A stretch of 64,000 nucleotides of DNA. It comes from Cohaesibacter sp. GTDB taxonomy: Bacteria; Pseudomonadota; Alphaproteobacteria; Rhizobiales; Cohaesibacteraceae. Positions 53,969 to 62,864 of this stretch are shown here, piece by piece. Below the pieces are notes generated by a model that saw only the letters and a list, made by a program, of their open reading frames with translations, was not told the DNA's origin and ran no database searches. The stretch covers positions 62,001 through 126,000 of the forward strand of contig JAOAQZ010000036.1 of the NCBI GenBank assembly GCA_025210795.1, read 5' to 3'. Each line of letters begins with the position of its first letter. Within the stretch, counting starts at the first letter, position 1. The translations under genes and the position numbers were made by a program.

Positions 53969-54928
53969 TTACTGCAATTTGGGGTTCAGCGCGTCGCGCA
54001 ACCAGTCACCAAACAGGTTTACCGCCAGCGCCAGAATGACAAGGGTCATGCCGGGGAAGATGGTGATCCACCATTCGCCGGAGAAGAGATATTCATTACC
54101 GACGCGGATGAGGGTGCCCAAAGACGGGGTGGTTGGCGGCAGACCGACACCAAGGAAGCTCAAGGTTGCTTCAATGATGATGGCAAGGGCCAGATGGATA
54201 GTCCCGATCACAAAGACCGGCCCCAGCACATTTGGCAGAATGTGACGCCACATGATGGTAAAGGAGGACAGGCCGATCACCTGCCCTGCCTGCACATATT
54301 CCTTGACCTTTTCGGTCATCACAGAAGAGCGCACAGTACGGGCATATTGCACCCAGCCGGAAATGGCGATGGCAAAGATGATCACATAAAGAGCCAGCGT
54401 GTCGTGGCTCTCCTTGGACATGATGGTGCGGATGATCCCATCAATCAGCAAGGCAATCAGAATGGCAGGGAAAGACAGCTGGATATCAGCGATACGCATG
54501 ATGATCGCATCGGTTCTGCCGCCCACATAGCCTGAAATCAGGCCAAGGCCGACACCGGCAATGAGCGAGAGGATAACAGCCGCAAAGCCAACCAGAAGCG
54601 AGATACGCGAACCATAGAGGACGGTTGAGAGAATATCGCGACCCTGATCATCGGTGCCGAGCAGGTAGCGCGGGTCCCCTTCCTCCATCCAGGCTGGAGG
54701 CAGATTGGAATCAAGCAGATCAATTACAGCCAAATCAAAGGGATTTTGCGGCGCAATCCATGGCGCAAAAACCGCAGCGGCGATCATGACAATGGCAACA
54801 ATGGCCGAGATCACGGCGATAGGTGTATGCCAGAAGGAATACCACACATCATTGTCTTGCAGGCGATGAAGGAAATCAGCAACGGCGCCGCGTTCTTCTT
54901 TTTCTGAGACGGTGTTCATTTCACTCAT
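53969..54928 (-). CDS. Peptide-type ABC transporter permease (DppC-like)
   Basis: Inner-membrane permease of 319 residues. A soluble N-terminus and first helix (TPIAVISAIVAIVMIAAAVFAPWIAP) are followed by PRYLLGTDDQGRDILSTVLYGSRISLLVGF (the DppC/OppC periplasmic loop and helix). The core has the EAA-type loop KEYVQAGQVIGLSSFTIMWRHILPNVLGPV, which contacts the ATPase. The start codon overlaps the dppB-like stop (ATGA). Confidence 0.94.
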   Translation of the reverse strand: MSEMNTVSEKEERGAVADFLHRLQDNDVWYSFWHTPIAVISAIVAIVMIAAAVFAPWIAPQNPFDLAVIDLLDSNLPPAWMEEGDPRYLLGTDDQGRDILSTVLYGSRISLLVGFAAVILSLIAGVGLGLISGYVGGRTDAIIMRIADIQLSFPAILIALLIDGIIRTIMSKESHDTLALYVIIFAIAISGWVQYARTVRSSVMTEKVKEYVQAGQVIGLSSFTIMWRHILPNVLGPVFVIGTIHLALAIIIEATLSFLGVGLPPTTPSLGTLIRVGNEYLFSGEWWITIFPGMTLVILALAVNLFGDWLRDALNPKLQ

Positions 54929-55902
54929 TTCTTACCCCCTGTCACGCGGAGGCGTGGATCAACTCGAACATAGAGGATGTCAACAATCAGGTTGATGGCC
55001 ACAAAAATGAAGGCAATCAGCACCAGATAGGCTGCCATGATCGGAATATCGGCATTGCCGATGGCCTGAATGAAGAGCAAGCCCATGCCCGGCCACTGGA
55101 ACACGGATTCGGTAATCAGCGAGAAGGCGATGATGGAACCCAATTGCAGACCGGTAATGGTAATGACCGGGATCAGGGTATTTTTCAGCGCATGGCGGAA
55201 ATGAAGGGCGCGGGTCGACAGACCTCTGGCGCGGCCAAACTTGATAAAGTCGGTGCGCAGCACTTCCAGCATTTCAGCGCGAACCAAACGCATGATCAGG
55301 GTCATCTGGAAAATGGCAAGGGTAATGGATGGCAGGATAAGAGCTTTAAGGCCGGACCATGTCAGAAGGCCTGTTGACCACCAGCCAAGATAGACCACCT
55401 CACCGCGCCCAAACGTGGGCAGCCAGCGCAGCATTACACCAAAAATCAGGATGAGCAGGATACCGATAAGGAAGGTGGGGAGCGAGACGCCGACCAGAGA
55501 ACTGGTAAGGAAAAACTTGGTCAGCCAGCTATCGCGGCGGATGGCGGCGTAAATGCCCATCGGCAACCCCAGAACCAGAGCAAGGATAGCGGAAATGATC
55601 GACAATTCCAAAGTGGCTGGCAGCCGCTCGCGCAGCAATTCGCTGACCGGAACACGCAAGGTATAGCTTTGGCCAAACTCGCCTTGCATGGCATTGAGCG
55701 TGAAGCGCCCGAACTGGACAACGAAGGGATCATCAAGACCGAGATCCTTCCTCAATTGTGCCCGTTCTTCAACGGTTGTGTCCTGTCCCACCATATTGTT
55801 GATGGGATCACCAACAAAGCGGAACAGACCAAAGGTGATGAATCCAACGGCGAGCATCACAAGGATACTTTGCAGCAACCGTTTTACAATGAAACCCAAC
55901 AT
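54925..55902 (-). CDS. Peptide-type ABC transporter permease (DppB-like)
   Basis: Inner-membrane permease of 325 residues. It begins MLGFIVKRLLQSILVMLAVGFITFGLFRFVGDP, typical of DppB/OppB, and has the EAA loop VLRTDFIKFGRARGLSTRALHFRHALKNTLIPVI. The ATG at 55902 is chosen because AAGGA lies seven bases upstream; the frame extends ten codons further without one. A hairpin separates it from the binding-protein gene upstream. Confidence 0.94.
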   Translation of the reverse strand: MLGFIVKRLLQSILVMLAVGFITFGLFRFVGDPINNMVGQDTTVEERAQLRKDLGLDDPFVVQFGRFTLNAMQGEFGQSYTLRVPVSELLRERLPATLELSIISAILALVLGLPMGIYAAIRRDSWLTKFFLTSSLVGVSLPTFLIGILLILIFGVMLRWLPTFGRGEVVYLGWWSTGLLTWSGLKALILPSITLAIFQMTLIMRLVRAEMLEVLRTDFIKFGRARGLSTRALHFRHALKNTLIPVITITGLQLGSIIAFSLITESVFQWPGMGLLFIQAIGNADIPIMAAYLVLIAFIFVAINLIVDILYVRVDPRLRVTGGKK

Positions 55903-55969
55903 AGAGCTTTCCTTCCCTCCTGCCCGGAGCAAGCCTTGGAGATACCGCGGCTCTTGCCTCTAAAGGAGA

Positions 55970-56013
55970 TCGAAAAAAGAGACCTGTCGCAATGCAAAGC
56001 ATCGCGACAGGCC
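55970..56013 (-). terminator. Intra-operon attenuator-like hairpin between binding protein and permease genes
   Basis: On the minus strand GGCCTGTCGCGATGC pairs with GCATTGCGACAGGTC (with mismatches) and is followed by a run of six T residues. It lies directly after the binding-protein stop. Such elements let the binding protein be made in excess over the membrane components. Confidence 0.75.
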
Positions 56014-56028
56014 TGATTTGTGATTGTG

Positions 56029-57624
56029 TTATTTGTTCACGACAACATTGCGCAGATCAAGAATGTTGTCAGCGCGCTGTACCACGTCAACTTTCTCGGA
56101 AGCACCCCAAGACAGTGGCTGCTGGTGCAGTGGCAGATAGCCAACTTCGTCCTGAACGATCTTGAAGCCTTCGTCGATCAAAGCCTGACGCTTGACAGGA
56201 TCGGTTTCAGACCCCATCAGGCTGGAGATTTCATCAACGCGAGCGTTACAATAGTTACCCAGGTTGAACGCGCCAAGACGCTTTTCCTTGTTCTGGCATG
56301 ACAGCAGATTCTGATAGACGTTGTGGCTGTCGATAGAGCCCGGTGTCCAGCCCAAGAGATAGAAGCTGGTATCATAGCCGTTCTGGGCCAGAACTTTACC
56401 GAAATATTTGGATTTTGGCTGAGCCAGAAGATCGATTTTCACGCCAACGCGCGCCATCATGGAGGCAACAGCCTGACAGATCTTCTCATCGTTCACATAA
56501 CGGTTGTTCGGGCAATCCATGGTGACAGTGAAGCCATCGGGATAACCGGCTTCAGCCAGCAATGCCTTGGATTTTTTCGGATCGTAAGCATAAGGAGTGT
56601 TGAGGTCCTTGTTAAAGCCGTTGATCTGAGGAGCAACCATCAGGCCGGTTGGTGTGGACGCACCGCGCATGATTTTCTTCTTGATGGCATCCAGATTGAT
56701 CGCATGGGCGAAAGCTTGACGAACACGGATATCCTTGAAGGGGTTTTTGCCTTTCACAGAAGAATGCAGCAGCTCATCGCGGCCCTGGTCCATACCAAGG
56801 AAGATGGTGCGGGCTTCTGGACCTGCCAGCGGGCGAACGCCCTCGGCATCTTCAAGACGCTGCCAGTCCTGTACAGGAACCGGGAAAACCAGATCGAGCT
56901 GCTTGGAAATCAAGGCTGCAACGCGGGTCGCGGCTTCTTTCACAGGGGTGAATTCAGCGCGGGTCACGTTGGTTTTGATGCCTTTGTCCCAATAGCCGTC
57001 AAAGCGCTCAAATACGCTTTTCACGCCAGCTTTGCGCTCAACAATTTTGAAAGGACCAGTGCCGTTGGAATTGTTGGAAGCATAGCCTGTCTTGGTGGTG
57101 TCCTTGACGTTGGCCGCTTCAACCGCATCATTGGCTTCTGCCCATTCCTTATCCATGATGTAGATGAAGGTCAGTTCCTGCATCAGGACCGGCTGTGGCA
57201 CAGCAGTGATCAGCTCGATTGTGTGGTCATCAATTTTCTTGATGTCCGTGATCATGCCGCCGCGCGCCTTTTGGTCAGAACCTTCGGTCTGGGTGCGCTT
57301 CCAGGAGAAGATCACGTCATCAGCGTTGAAGTCGTTGCCATTGTGGAACTTGACGCCCTGACGCAGCTTTACCAGCCAAGTGGTTGGGCTTGTGGTCTCC
57401 CAAGAGGTTGCAAGGGCAGGCTGCAACTGCAAATCGCCGTCATATTTGGTCAAACCCTCATACACATTGCCCAAAAAGCCCAGAGAGAAAGTCTCGTTCA
57501 GGCCGTGGGGGTCAAGCCCCTGAGCATCACCCTGAAAGGCATATTTGAATGTTTCGGCAGAGCTTGGTGCAGCCAGCATGGTGGTGACTGCCAGAGCCGC
57601 CATGAATTTAGTCATTTTTTTCAT
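56029..57624 (-). CDS. Peptide-type ABC transporter substrate-binding protein (family 5)
   Basis: Periplasmic solute-binding protein of 531 residues with a signal peptide (MKKMTKFMAALAVTTMLAAPSSA, cleavage near residue 23). Family 5 landmarks are FKYAFQGDAQGLDPHGLNETFSLGFLGNVYEGLTKYDGDLQLQPALATSWE and WLVKLRQGVKFHNGNDFNADDVIFSWKRT; further on come DIRVRQAFAHAINLDAIKKKI and KALLAEAGYPDGFTV. The ligand could be a peptide, an opine-like compound or another acylated amino acid. GAGGGG lies six bases before the ATG. It is preceded by the argE-like gene with a 34-base gap. Confidence 0.94.
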   Translation of the reverse strand: MKKMTKFMAALAVTTMLAAPSSAETFKYAFQGDAQGLDPHGLNETFSLGFLGNVYEGLTKYDGDLQLQPALATSWETTSPTTWLVKLRQGVKFHNGNDFNADDVIFSWKRTQTEGSDQKARGGMITDIKKIDDHTIELITAVPQPVLMQELTFIYIMDKEWAEANDAVEAANVKDTTKTGYASNNSNGTGPFKIVERKAGVKSVFERFDGYWDKGIKTNVTRAEFTPVKEAATRVAALISKQLDLVFPVPVQDWQRLEDAEGVRPLAGPEARTIFLGMDQGRDELLHSSVKGKNPFKDIRVRQAFAHAINLDAIKKKIMRGASTPTGLMVAPQINGFNKDLNTPYAYDPKKSKALLAEAGYPDGFTVTMDCPNNRYVNDEKICQAVASMMARVGVKIDLLAQPKSKYFGKVLAQNGYDTSFYLLGWTPGSIDSHNVYQNLLSCQNKEKRLGAFNLGNYCNARVDEISSLMGSETDPVKRQALIDEGFKIVQDEVGYLPLHQQPLSWGASEKVDVVQRADNILDLRNVVVNK

Positions 57625-57658
57625 CTTTGTTCCCCTCTAGAAACTAAGGTTAGCAAAG

Positions 57659-58804
57659 TCAGCTGGCCATCCGCGCGATGAGGCGACGAATAGCAGCTGC
57701 TCCCAGTTGGACTTGTTCTAGTTCAATATATTCGTCAGGCTTATGCGCCTGATCAATTGAGCCCGGTCCGCAAATAGCGGTGGAATATCCACGCTCCTGG
57801 AACTGGCCCGCTTCTGTACCGTAAGGCACGGCAATCACAGAATTTCTTCCTGTGAGATCTCTACAAAGTGCTTCTGCGGCACCATCATTTTCAGGCTTGA
57901 GGCCCGGCACTGTCCGCATTTCGATTTTGATGGAGGCGTCTGGATATTGCTCTTTCATCTCAGCTTCCAGCTTTGACGCATAGGCAAAGATGCGGTCCAG
58001 AATAGCCTCGACATTGTCATCAGGCAGATTGCGATAATCAAAGGTGAACATGCAATCGCGCGCGATGATATTGGCAGCAATGCCCCCCTGCACCACACCC
58101 ATATTCATGGTTGAATAGGGGGGGGTGAGGTCGACGCCTTGAAGGATATTGGTTTTCAACTCATCGCCGATTGCGCCAAGCTCGGTCATCAGGCGTGCTG
58201 CATATAGATTGGCTGAGCAACCCAGATGTGGCTGGCTGGAATGCGCTTCGAGCCCGCGAATGGTAACCCGTCCGCCATTAACGCCCTTATGCATGGTGGC
58301 AATTTGCATCATGGTCGGCTCACCCACGATCACAGCGTCGATCGCTGGCAGGGTCTTGACCATTTCATCAATCATGAAAGGCGCGCCTATGCAGCCGGTC
58401 TCCTCATCATAAGACAGGGCAAGATGAATGGGACGCTTCATGTTAGCGGCCAGCATTTCCGGCACCGAAGCAAGATTGATAGCCGAGAAGCTTTTCATGT
58501 CTGCCGTGCCGCGCCCATAAAGGCGGCCATCTTTTTCGATCACGGTGAAGGGATCGGTGGTCCAGTCCTGATCATCAACCGGCACAACATCAGTGTGCCC
58601 GCTCAGCACCACACCACCCGCTACGTTGGGGCCGATGGTGGCATAGAGATTGGCCTTTTCGCCCGTTTCGTCATAAACCCTGTGGCTACTGACTCCAAGG
58701 TTGGCGAGATAAGCTTCGATATAATCAATAATGGGCAGATTGCTGTTCGAAGTGACGGTATCGAAAGATACCAGCTTGGCAATCATCTCTTTAATGTCTT
58801 GCAT
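57659..58804 (-). CDS. argE: M20-family deacylase, acetylornithine deacetylase type
   Basis: Zinc-dependent amidohydrolase resembling ArgE, which removes the acetyl group from N-acetylornithine. Metal and catalytic motifs are VVLSGHTDVVPVDDQDW (His-x-Asp), YGRGTADMKSFSAINL (bridging Asp) and LSYDEETGCIGAPFM (general-base Glu pair), plus the dimerisation insert. The ATG at 58804 fits the usual ArgE start; the frame is open to 58897. Its place in an oligopeptide-type ABC operon suggests it may act on imported acylated amino acids or peptides rather than only in arginine synthesis, so the gene symbol describes the family, not a proven role. Confidence 0.8.
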   Translation of the reverse strand: MQDIKEMIAKLVSFDTVTSNSNLPIIDYIEAYLANLGVSSHRVYDETGEKANLYATIGPNVAGGVVLSGHTDVVPVDDQDWTTDPFTVIEKDGRLYGRGTADMKSFSAINLASVPEMLAANMKRPIHLALSYDEETGCIGAPFMIDEMVKTLPAIDAVIVGEPTMMQIATMHKGVNGGRVTIRGLEAHSSQPHLGCSANLYAARLMTELGAIGDELKTNILQGVDLTPPYSTMNMGVVQGGIAANIIARDCMFTFDYRNLPDDNVEAILDRIFAYASKLEAEMKEQYPDASIKIEMRTVPGLKPENDGAAEALCRDLTGRNSVIAVPYGTEAGQFQERGYSTAICGPGSIDQAHKPDEYIELEQVQLGAAAIRRLIARMAS

Positions 58805-59087
58805 GGGCCTTGCGGAGGTCTCCGTTTGGGTATTTTGCAATTCTTGCCCGAAGCGGGAAACGGGCGGCAGGAAGAAGCCTGATGGATGGGTCGTCATGAT
58901 CTCATGTTCATTCTGTCCAAAAGGCTCATAAACTTTGGTTGGTATAGAAGCAGGTCAGGCGTGGTCTGAAAAGAAGATTTTGCGTCTTTCCTCGCTATTT
59001 TGGCGCATTTTGCGACCAAACACGGTAGCCCGAGCATATTTTTCCACTCATCATTGGCAATTGCATACAGCCTTTTTGCAATTTTTG

Positions 59088-60137
59088 TCATTGGTCTGAA
59101 GCCGTTAGTTCCTCTAGGATTTTGCGGCAACATTCCACACTTTGCGAGGCGATATCATTGAGCCATTTTTCCTCGTCACTAAAGAGCGCATCGCGTAGCG
59201 CTCTTTTAATTTCCCGCCCCTGTGGAGAATGAAGCTCTCCGTGATGGCGCAACCAATTATCACCGCGCAGGCCATTCAAAACCCTATTGAATTCGAACGT
59301 TCCAAATTCCAAAAGCACCTTGATTGGGGGTGCCTTGGTCTCGACCCTGTCCAGAATATCGCAGACAAAGCCCCCGATATTCTCCCACTCCACATCGGCT
59401 GGAGCTGGCCGGTCAACACGCATGACCTCACCAAAGCCGTAAGGCCCGACGCCGGTATGCAGATCAAGGATAGCCAATTGCTCGGCCCCTTCCCCGTGGC
59501 GGCGGACAATTTTGGTCAGGTTGGAGACGCACCAACTCTCTTCCCGTCCGCCATAAAAGAGACCATCGGGATGGGTATATTGACCTTGCAAAACCTTTTG
59601 TGTCAGCCCCATCATGCCATGCTCGTCAACATAGTGCGCAATGGCAGCATCTGCGGCCTCTCGCCCCTTGCCGCTCCACTCTTTCGGGCATAGGGCCGCA
59701 TGCAGACTGTCATAGGCCGGATTGGGCGGGAGCTTGTCGAAGGTGGGGCGAATATTGCGATTGGGATCGACATTATTCTCGTCGGTTCGGGTGAGGCAAG
59801 CGGAGCCATAGGCATTGACCGCATGGACCAGCACCAATGCTGTCTCTTCAGGGAAATCTGTCTTGAATTGCTCCAGCATTTCAAGCTGCGGGCCCGAGCC
59901 TGCCGTCAGTTCCGTTCCATGAACGCCGGAAGTGACAAACAGCACGTAACGGGCCTTATCTGGCCCAATGCGCACACTATCGGTTGCAACTTCTGCATAA
60001 AACTCATCGGACAGGGGATGAATATCGGTTTCGACTGGCAAGCCAAGCTTGTGGGCCTTGGCCAAAAAGCGCTGGCGAGCACTAAAATAATGCTCTGAAT
60101 AGAGGCCGGTATAGGTCGTCATGTTCTGTGCTGCCAT
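59088..60137 (-). CDS. DUF2817 family M14-like zinc hydrolase
   Basis: A 349-residue protein of the DUF2817 family, related to M14 carboxypeptidases and succinylglutamate desuccinylase. The zinc and catalytic residues can be traced as HGTE in VTSGVHGTELTAG (His73, Glu76), His227 in LAILDLHTGVGPYGFGE and Glu277 in VLLEFGT. ENNVDPNRNIRPTF supplies the arginine motif. Substrate unknown, probably a small peptide or N-acyl amino acid. It lies upstream of the M20 deacylase and ABC genes on the same strand and probably belongs to the same pathway. The start may be 60122 instead; neither ATG has a clear ribosome site. Confidence 0.85.
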   Translation of the reverse strand: MAAQNMTTYTGLYSEHYFSARQRFLAKAHKLGLPVETDIHPLSDEFYAEVATDSVRIGPDKARYVLFVTSGVHGTELTAGSGPQLEMLEQFKTDFPEETALVLVHAVNAYGSACLTRTDENNVDPNRNIRPTFDKLPPNPAYDSLHAALCPKEWSGKGREAADAAIAHYVDEHGMMGLTQKVLQGQYTHPDGLFYGGREESWCVSNLTKIVRRHGEGAEQLAILDLHTGVGPYGFGEVMRVDRPAPADVEWENIGGFVCDILDRVETKAPPIKVLLEFGTFEFNRVLNGLRGDNWLRHHGELHSPQGREIKRALRDALFSDEEKWLNDIASQSVECCRKILEELTASDQ

Positions 60138-60410
60138 TGGGATTAAGCTTCAGTCTTTTGGTTCTGATCCAGCATCAGTCGCCACAGAGGACGCGAAAAC
60201 AGCCTCAATATCAAATCATTTTCTAGAATAGGATATGAGGAAATGTGATATGAGGCACACACCTTCCCTTTTCGTTTCTGTGATCCCACGGGCAGTACAC
60301 AGCCCCACATTCCACGCCGCTTTTCTGGTTTTGCTGTAAGGGCAGCCTGCACATGCCGTAGTGTTGAAAGTGCCCTAAAAGGCATATCTTCACCGTTATG
60401 ATCCATTTTA

Positions 60411-60452
60411 AAACGAACTTTTTCGAAAAAATACGAAAATTTTTCTTGAAAT
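60411..60452 (+). promoter_or_regulatory. Candidate GlpR operator region
   Basis: Three CGAA half-sites (ACGAAC at 60413, TCGAAA at 60424, ACGAAA at 60433) sit in an A/T-rich stretch at roughly one-turn spacing, about 50-85 bases before the glpR ATG. DeoR/GlpR regulators bind TTCG/CGAA-containing repeats, so self-regulation is likely. The rest of 60138-60410 shows no gene. Confidence 0.5.
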
Positions 60453-60497
60453 TATGAAAGTAAAATGACACTTATAAAAGTGAAAAGGAAGAATGCC

Positions 60498-61286
60498 ATG
60501 GAGTCTCTACATCCTCGCCAAACTGATATTCTAGCCCTTGCCAAACGATTGGGCCGCGTGGATGTGGATGGTTTGTCCGAGCATTTTGACGTTACCCCAC
60601 AGACCATTCGCAAAGATCTTAATCTGTTGTGCGAGCGCGAGCTGCTGGAGCGCATACATGGCGGGGCGGTGTATCCATCTGGCGTTGCCAATCTGGCCTA
60701 TGAAGCCCGCCGCTCTTTGGCAGCAGACGCCAAGACGCGGCTCGGGCAAAAAGCCGCTGAGCTTATTCCTGATAACAGCTCGCTCATTCTCAATATCGGC
60801 ACCACCACTGAACAGGTGGCAACAGCGCTGAGGCGCCATAGCGGCCTGATGGTGATCACCAACAATATCAATGTTGCCAATATCCTGCAGGGCGTTGGCG
60901 ATCTGGAACTGGCTATTGCGGGGGGCATGCTGCGCGCTTCTGATGGCGGCATTATCGGCGAGAGCAGCGTTGATTTCATCCGCCAGTTCAAGGTGGATTA
61001 TGCAGTCATCGGAACCTCGGCCATCGATCAGGATGGGTCTTTGCTTGATTTTGACTATCGTGAAGTGCGGGCAGCCAAGGCGATTATCCAGCATGCTCGC
61101 AAGACCATCCTGGTGGCCGACCATATGAAATTTGAACGGCAAGCTCCGGTTTGCATTGCGCATTTGTCCGACATTGATGTCTTCATCACCGACAAGCGCC
61201 CGAGCGATGCCATTCTTCACTTATGCAAAAGCAACAAGGTTGAACTGATCATAACCGATCAGGACAGCCTTGAGGACGAGACATGA
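60498..61286 (+). CDS. glpR: DeoR-family repressor, GlpR type
   Basis: Transcriptional repressor that responds to glycerol-3-phosphate. The N-terminal helix-turn-helix reads HPRQTDILALAKRLGRVDVDGLSEHFDVTPQTIRKDLNLLCERELLERIHGGAVYP (DeoR signature). The C-terminal sugar-phosphate sensor contains NSSLILNIGTTTEQVA, VITNNINVANIL and VDYAVIGTSAIDQDGSLLDFDYREV. The ATG at 60498 is chosen because AAGGAAG precedes it; an ATG at 60465 is also in frame. Its stop overlaps the glpD start by four bases. Confidence 0.93.
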   Translation: MESLHPRQTDILALAKRLGRVDVDGLSEHFDVTPQTIRKDLNLLCERELLERIHGGAVYPSGVANLAYEARRSLAADAKTRLGQKAAELIPDNSSLILNIGTTTEQVATALRRHSGLMVITNNINVANILQGVGDLELAIAGGMLRASDGGIIGESSVDFIRQFKVDYAVIGTSAIDQDGSLLDFDYREVRAAKAIIQHARKTILVADHMKFERQAPVCIAHLSDIDVFITDKRPSDAILHLCKSNKVELIITDQDSLEDET

Positions 61287-62836
61287 CAGACACACTAGTA
61301 GATGTATTTGTGATTGGTGGCGGCATTAATGGCTGCGGCATTGCCCGTGACGCCGCAGGACGCGGCTATTCTGTAACGCTTGCAGAAATGCACGATCTGG
61401 CCAGCGCCACCTCCTCCGCCTCGACCAAGCTTATCCATGGGGGCCTTCGCTATCTGGAATATTATGAATTCCGGCTGGTACATGAAGCACTGAAAGAGCG
61501 CGAAGTGCTGCTGGGCAATGCGCCCCATATCATCTGGCCGCTGCGCTTTGTACTGCCCCATCACAAGGGCCTGCGACCAGCATGGTTTTTGCGGCTTGGG
61601 CTGTTCATGTATGACCATCTAGGCGGGCGCAAATTGTTGCCCGGCACCAAAAGTGTCGACATGACAAGCGATGCGGTGGGCAAGCCGCTTAAAAAGCTTT
61701 TCACCAAGGGATTTGAATATTCCGATTGCTGGGTCAATGATGCCCGCCTTGTGGTGCTCAATGCCATGGATGCGCGCGATAAGGGCGCCACAATCCTGAC
61801 CCGCACCAAGGTGATTTCGGCCAAGCAAGAAGACGGGGTTTGGCATATCGTCACGCAAGATCAGCTCAGTGGTGAGCAAGCCCACCATAAGGCCCGGATG
61901 GTTATCAATGCCGCCGGGCCTTGGGTGGATCATATTCTGGGCGAGGCTATGGAACGGCCTGACGCACAGAATGTCCGCCTTGTTCAGGGCAGCCATATCA
62001 TTGTGCCCAAGCTCTTTGAGCATGATCGCTGCTATATCTTCCAAAATCAGGACGGGCGCATCATTTTCGCCATTCCTTATGAGGAGGATTTCACCCTGAT
62101 TGGCACCACCGATCAGGATTATGAAAAGGATCTGGGCAAGGTCGAGATCAGCGAAGCCGAAATCTCCTATCTGTGTGAGGCGGCAAGCGAATATTTCACC
62201 AACGCCATCACCCCCGATCAGGTGGTCTGGACCTATTCCGGCGTTCGCCCGCTTTATGATGATGGAGCTAGCGCTGCGCAGGAAGCCACCCGCGATTATG
62301 TGCTCAAGCTGGAAGGCGAGGATGGCAAAAAGGCCCCCGCCATTCATATTTTTGGCGGTAAGATCACCACCTATCGCAAGCTTGCGGAAGCGGCCAGCGA
62401 GAAAATTGCGCAAGTTTTGGGAGCAAAAGGCGCGCCATGGACCCGCACAGCCAGCATGCCTGGCGGTGATTTTCAGCCGCAGGACTTTGAAGCAAAGCTG
62501 GCGTCACTTCTTGGCGATTATCCCTTCCTTGATAAGGTCCATGCCAGGCGATTGATGCGCCTTTATGGCACCTATGCGTGGACGCTTCTTGGGCGTGCCC
62601 AAAGCGCTGATGATCTTGGCCAGCATTTTGGCTCTGATCTTTACGAGGCCGAGGTGCGTTATCTTATGGCAGCGGAATGGGCTGTCTCTGCCGAGGACAT
62701 TCTTTACCGGCGCACCAAGCGCGGACTGCATATGAACAAAGAACAAGAGGCCAGCTTGCAAGCCTTTCTCGAACATGCCCATAGTGAAGAAAAAACCGGG
62801 GCCGGAGCGCCATCAGCCACCAGTCATTCGGCATAG
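61283..62836 (+). CDS. glpD: Aerobic glycerol-3-phosphate dehydrogenase
   Basis: Membrane-associated FAD enzyme that oxidises glycerol-3-phosphate to dihydroxyacetone phosphate and feeds electrons to quinone. The FAD-binding motif is [42 protein letters not shown] and the C-terminal [19 protein letters not shown] are family signatures. Length 517 residues is normal. It is translationally coupled to glpR, with glpK 28 bases downstream. Confidence 0.97.
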   Translation: MTDTLVDVFVIGGGINGCGIARDAAGRGYSVTLAEMHDLASATSSASTKLIHGGLRYLEYYEFRLVHEALKEREVLLGNAPHIIWPLRFVLPHHKGLRPAWFLRLGLFMYDHLGGRKLLPGTKSVDMTSDAVGKPLKKLFTKGFEYSDCWVNDARLVVLNAMDARDKGATILTRTKVISAKQEDGVWHIVTQDQLSGEQAHHKARMVINAAGPWVDHILGEAMERPDAQNVRLVQGSHIIVPKLFEHDRCYIFQNQDGRIIFAIPYEEDFTLIGTTDQDYEKDLGKVEISEAEISYLCEAASEYFTNAITPDQVVWTYSGVRPLYDDGASAAQEATRDYVLKLEGEDGKKAPAIHIFGGKITTYRKLAEAASEKIAQVLGAKGAPWTRTASMPGGDFQPQDFEAKLASLLGDYPFLDKVHARRLMRLYGTYAWTLLGRAQSADDLGQHFGSDLYEAEVRYLMAAEWAVSAEDILYRRTKRGLHMNKEQEASLQAFLEHAHSEEKTGAGAPSATSHSA

Positions 62837-62864
62837 GAACAATGCTGCACAGCGAGGACGCATC

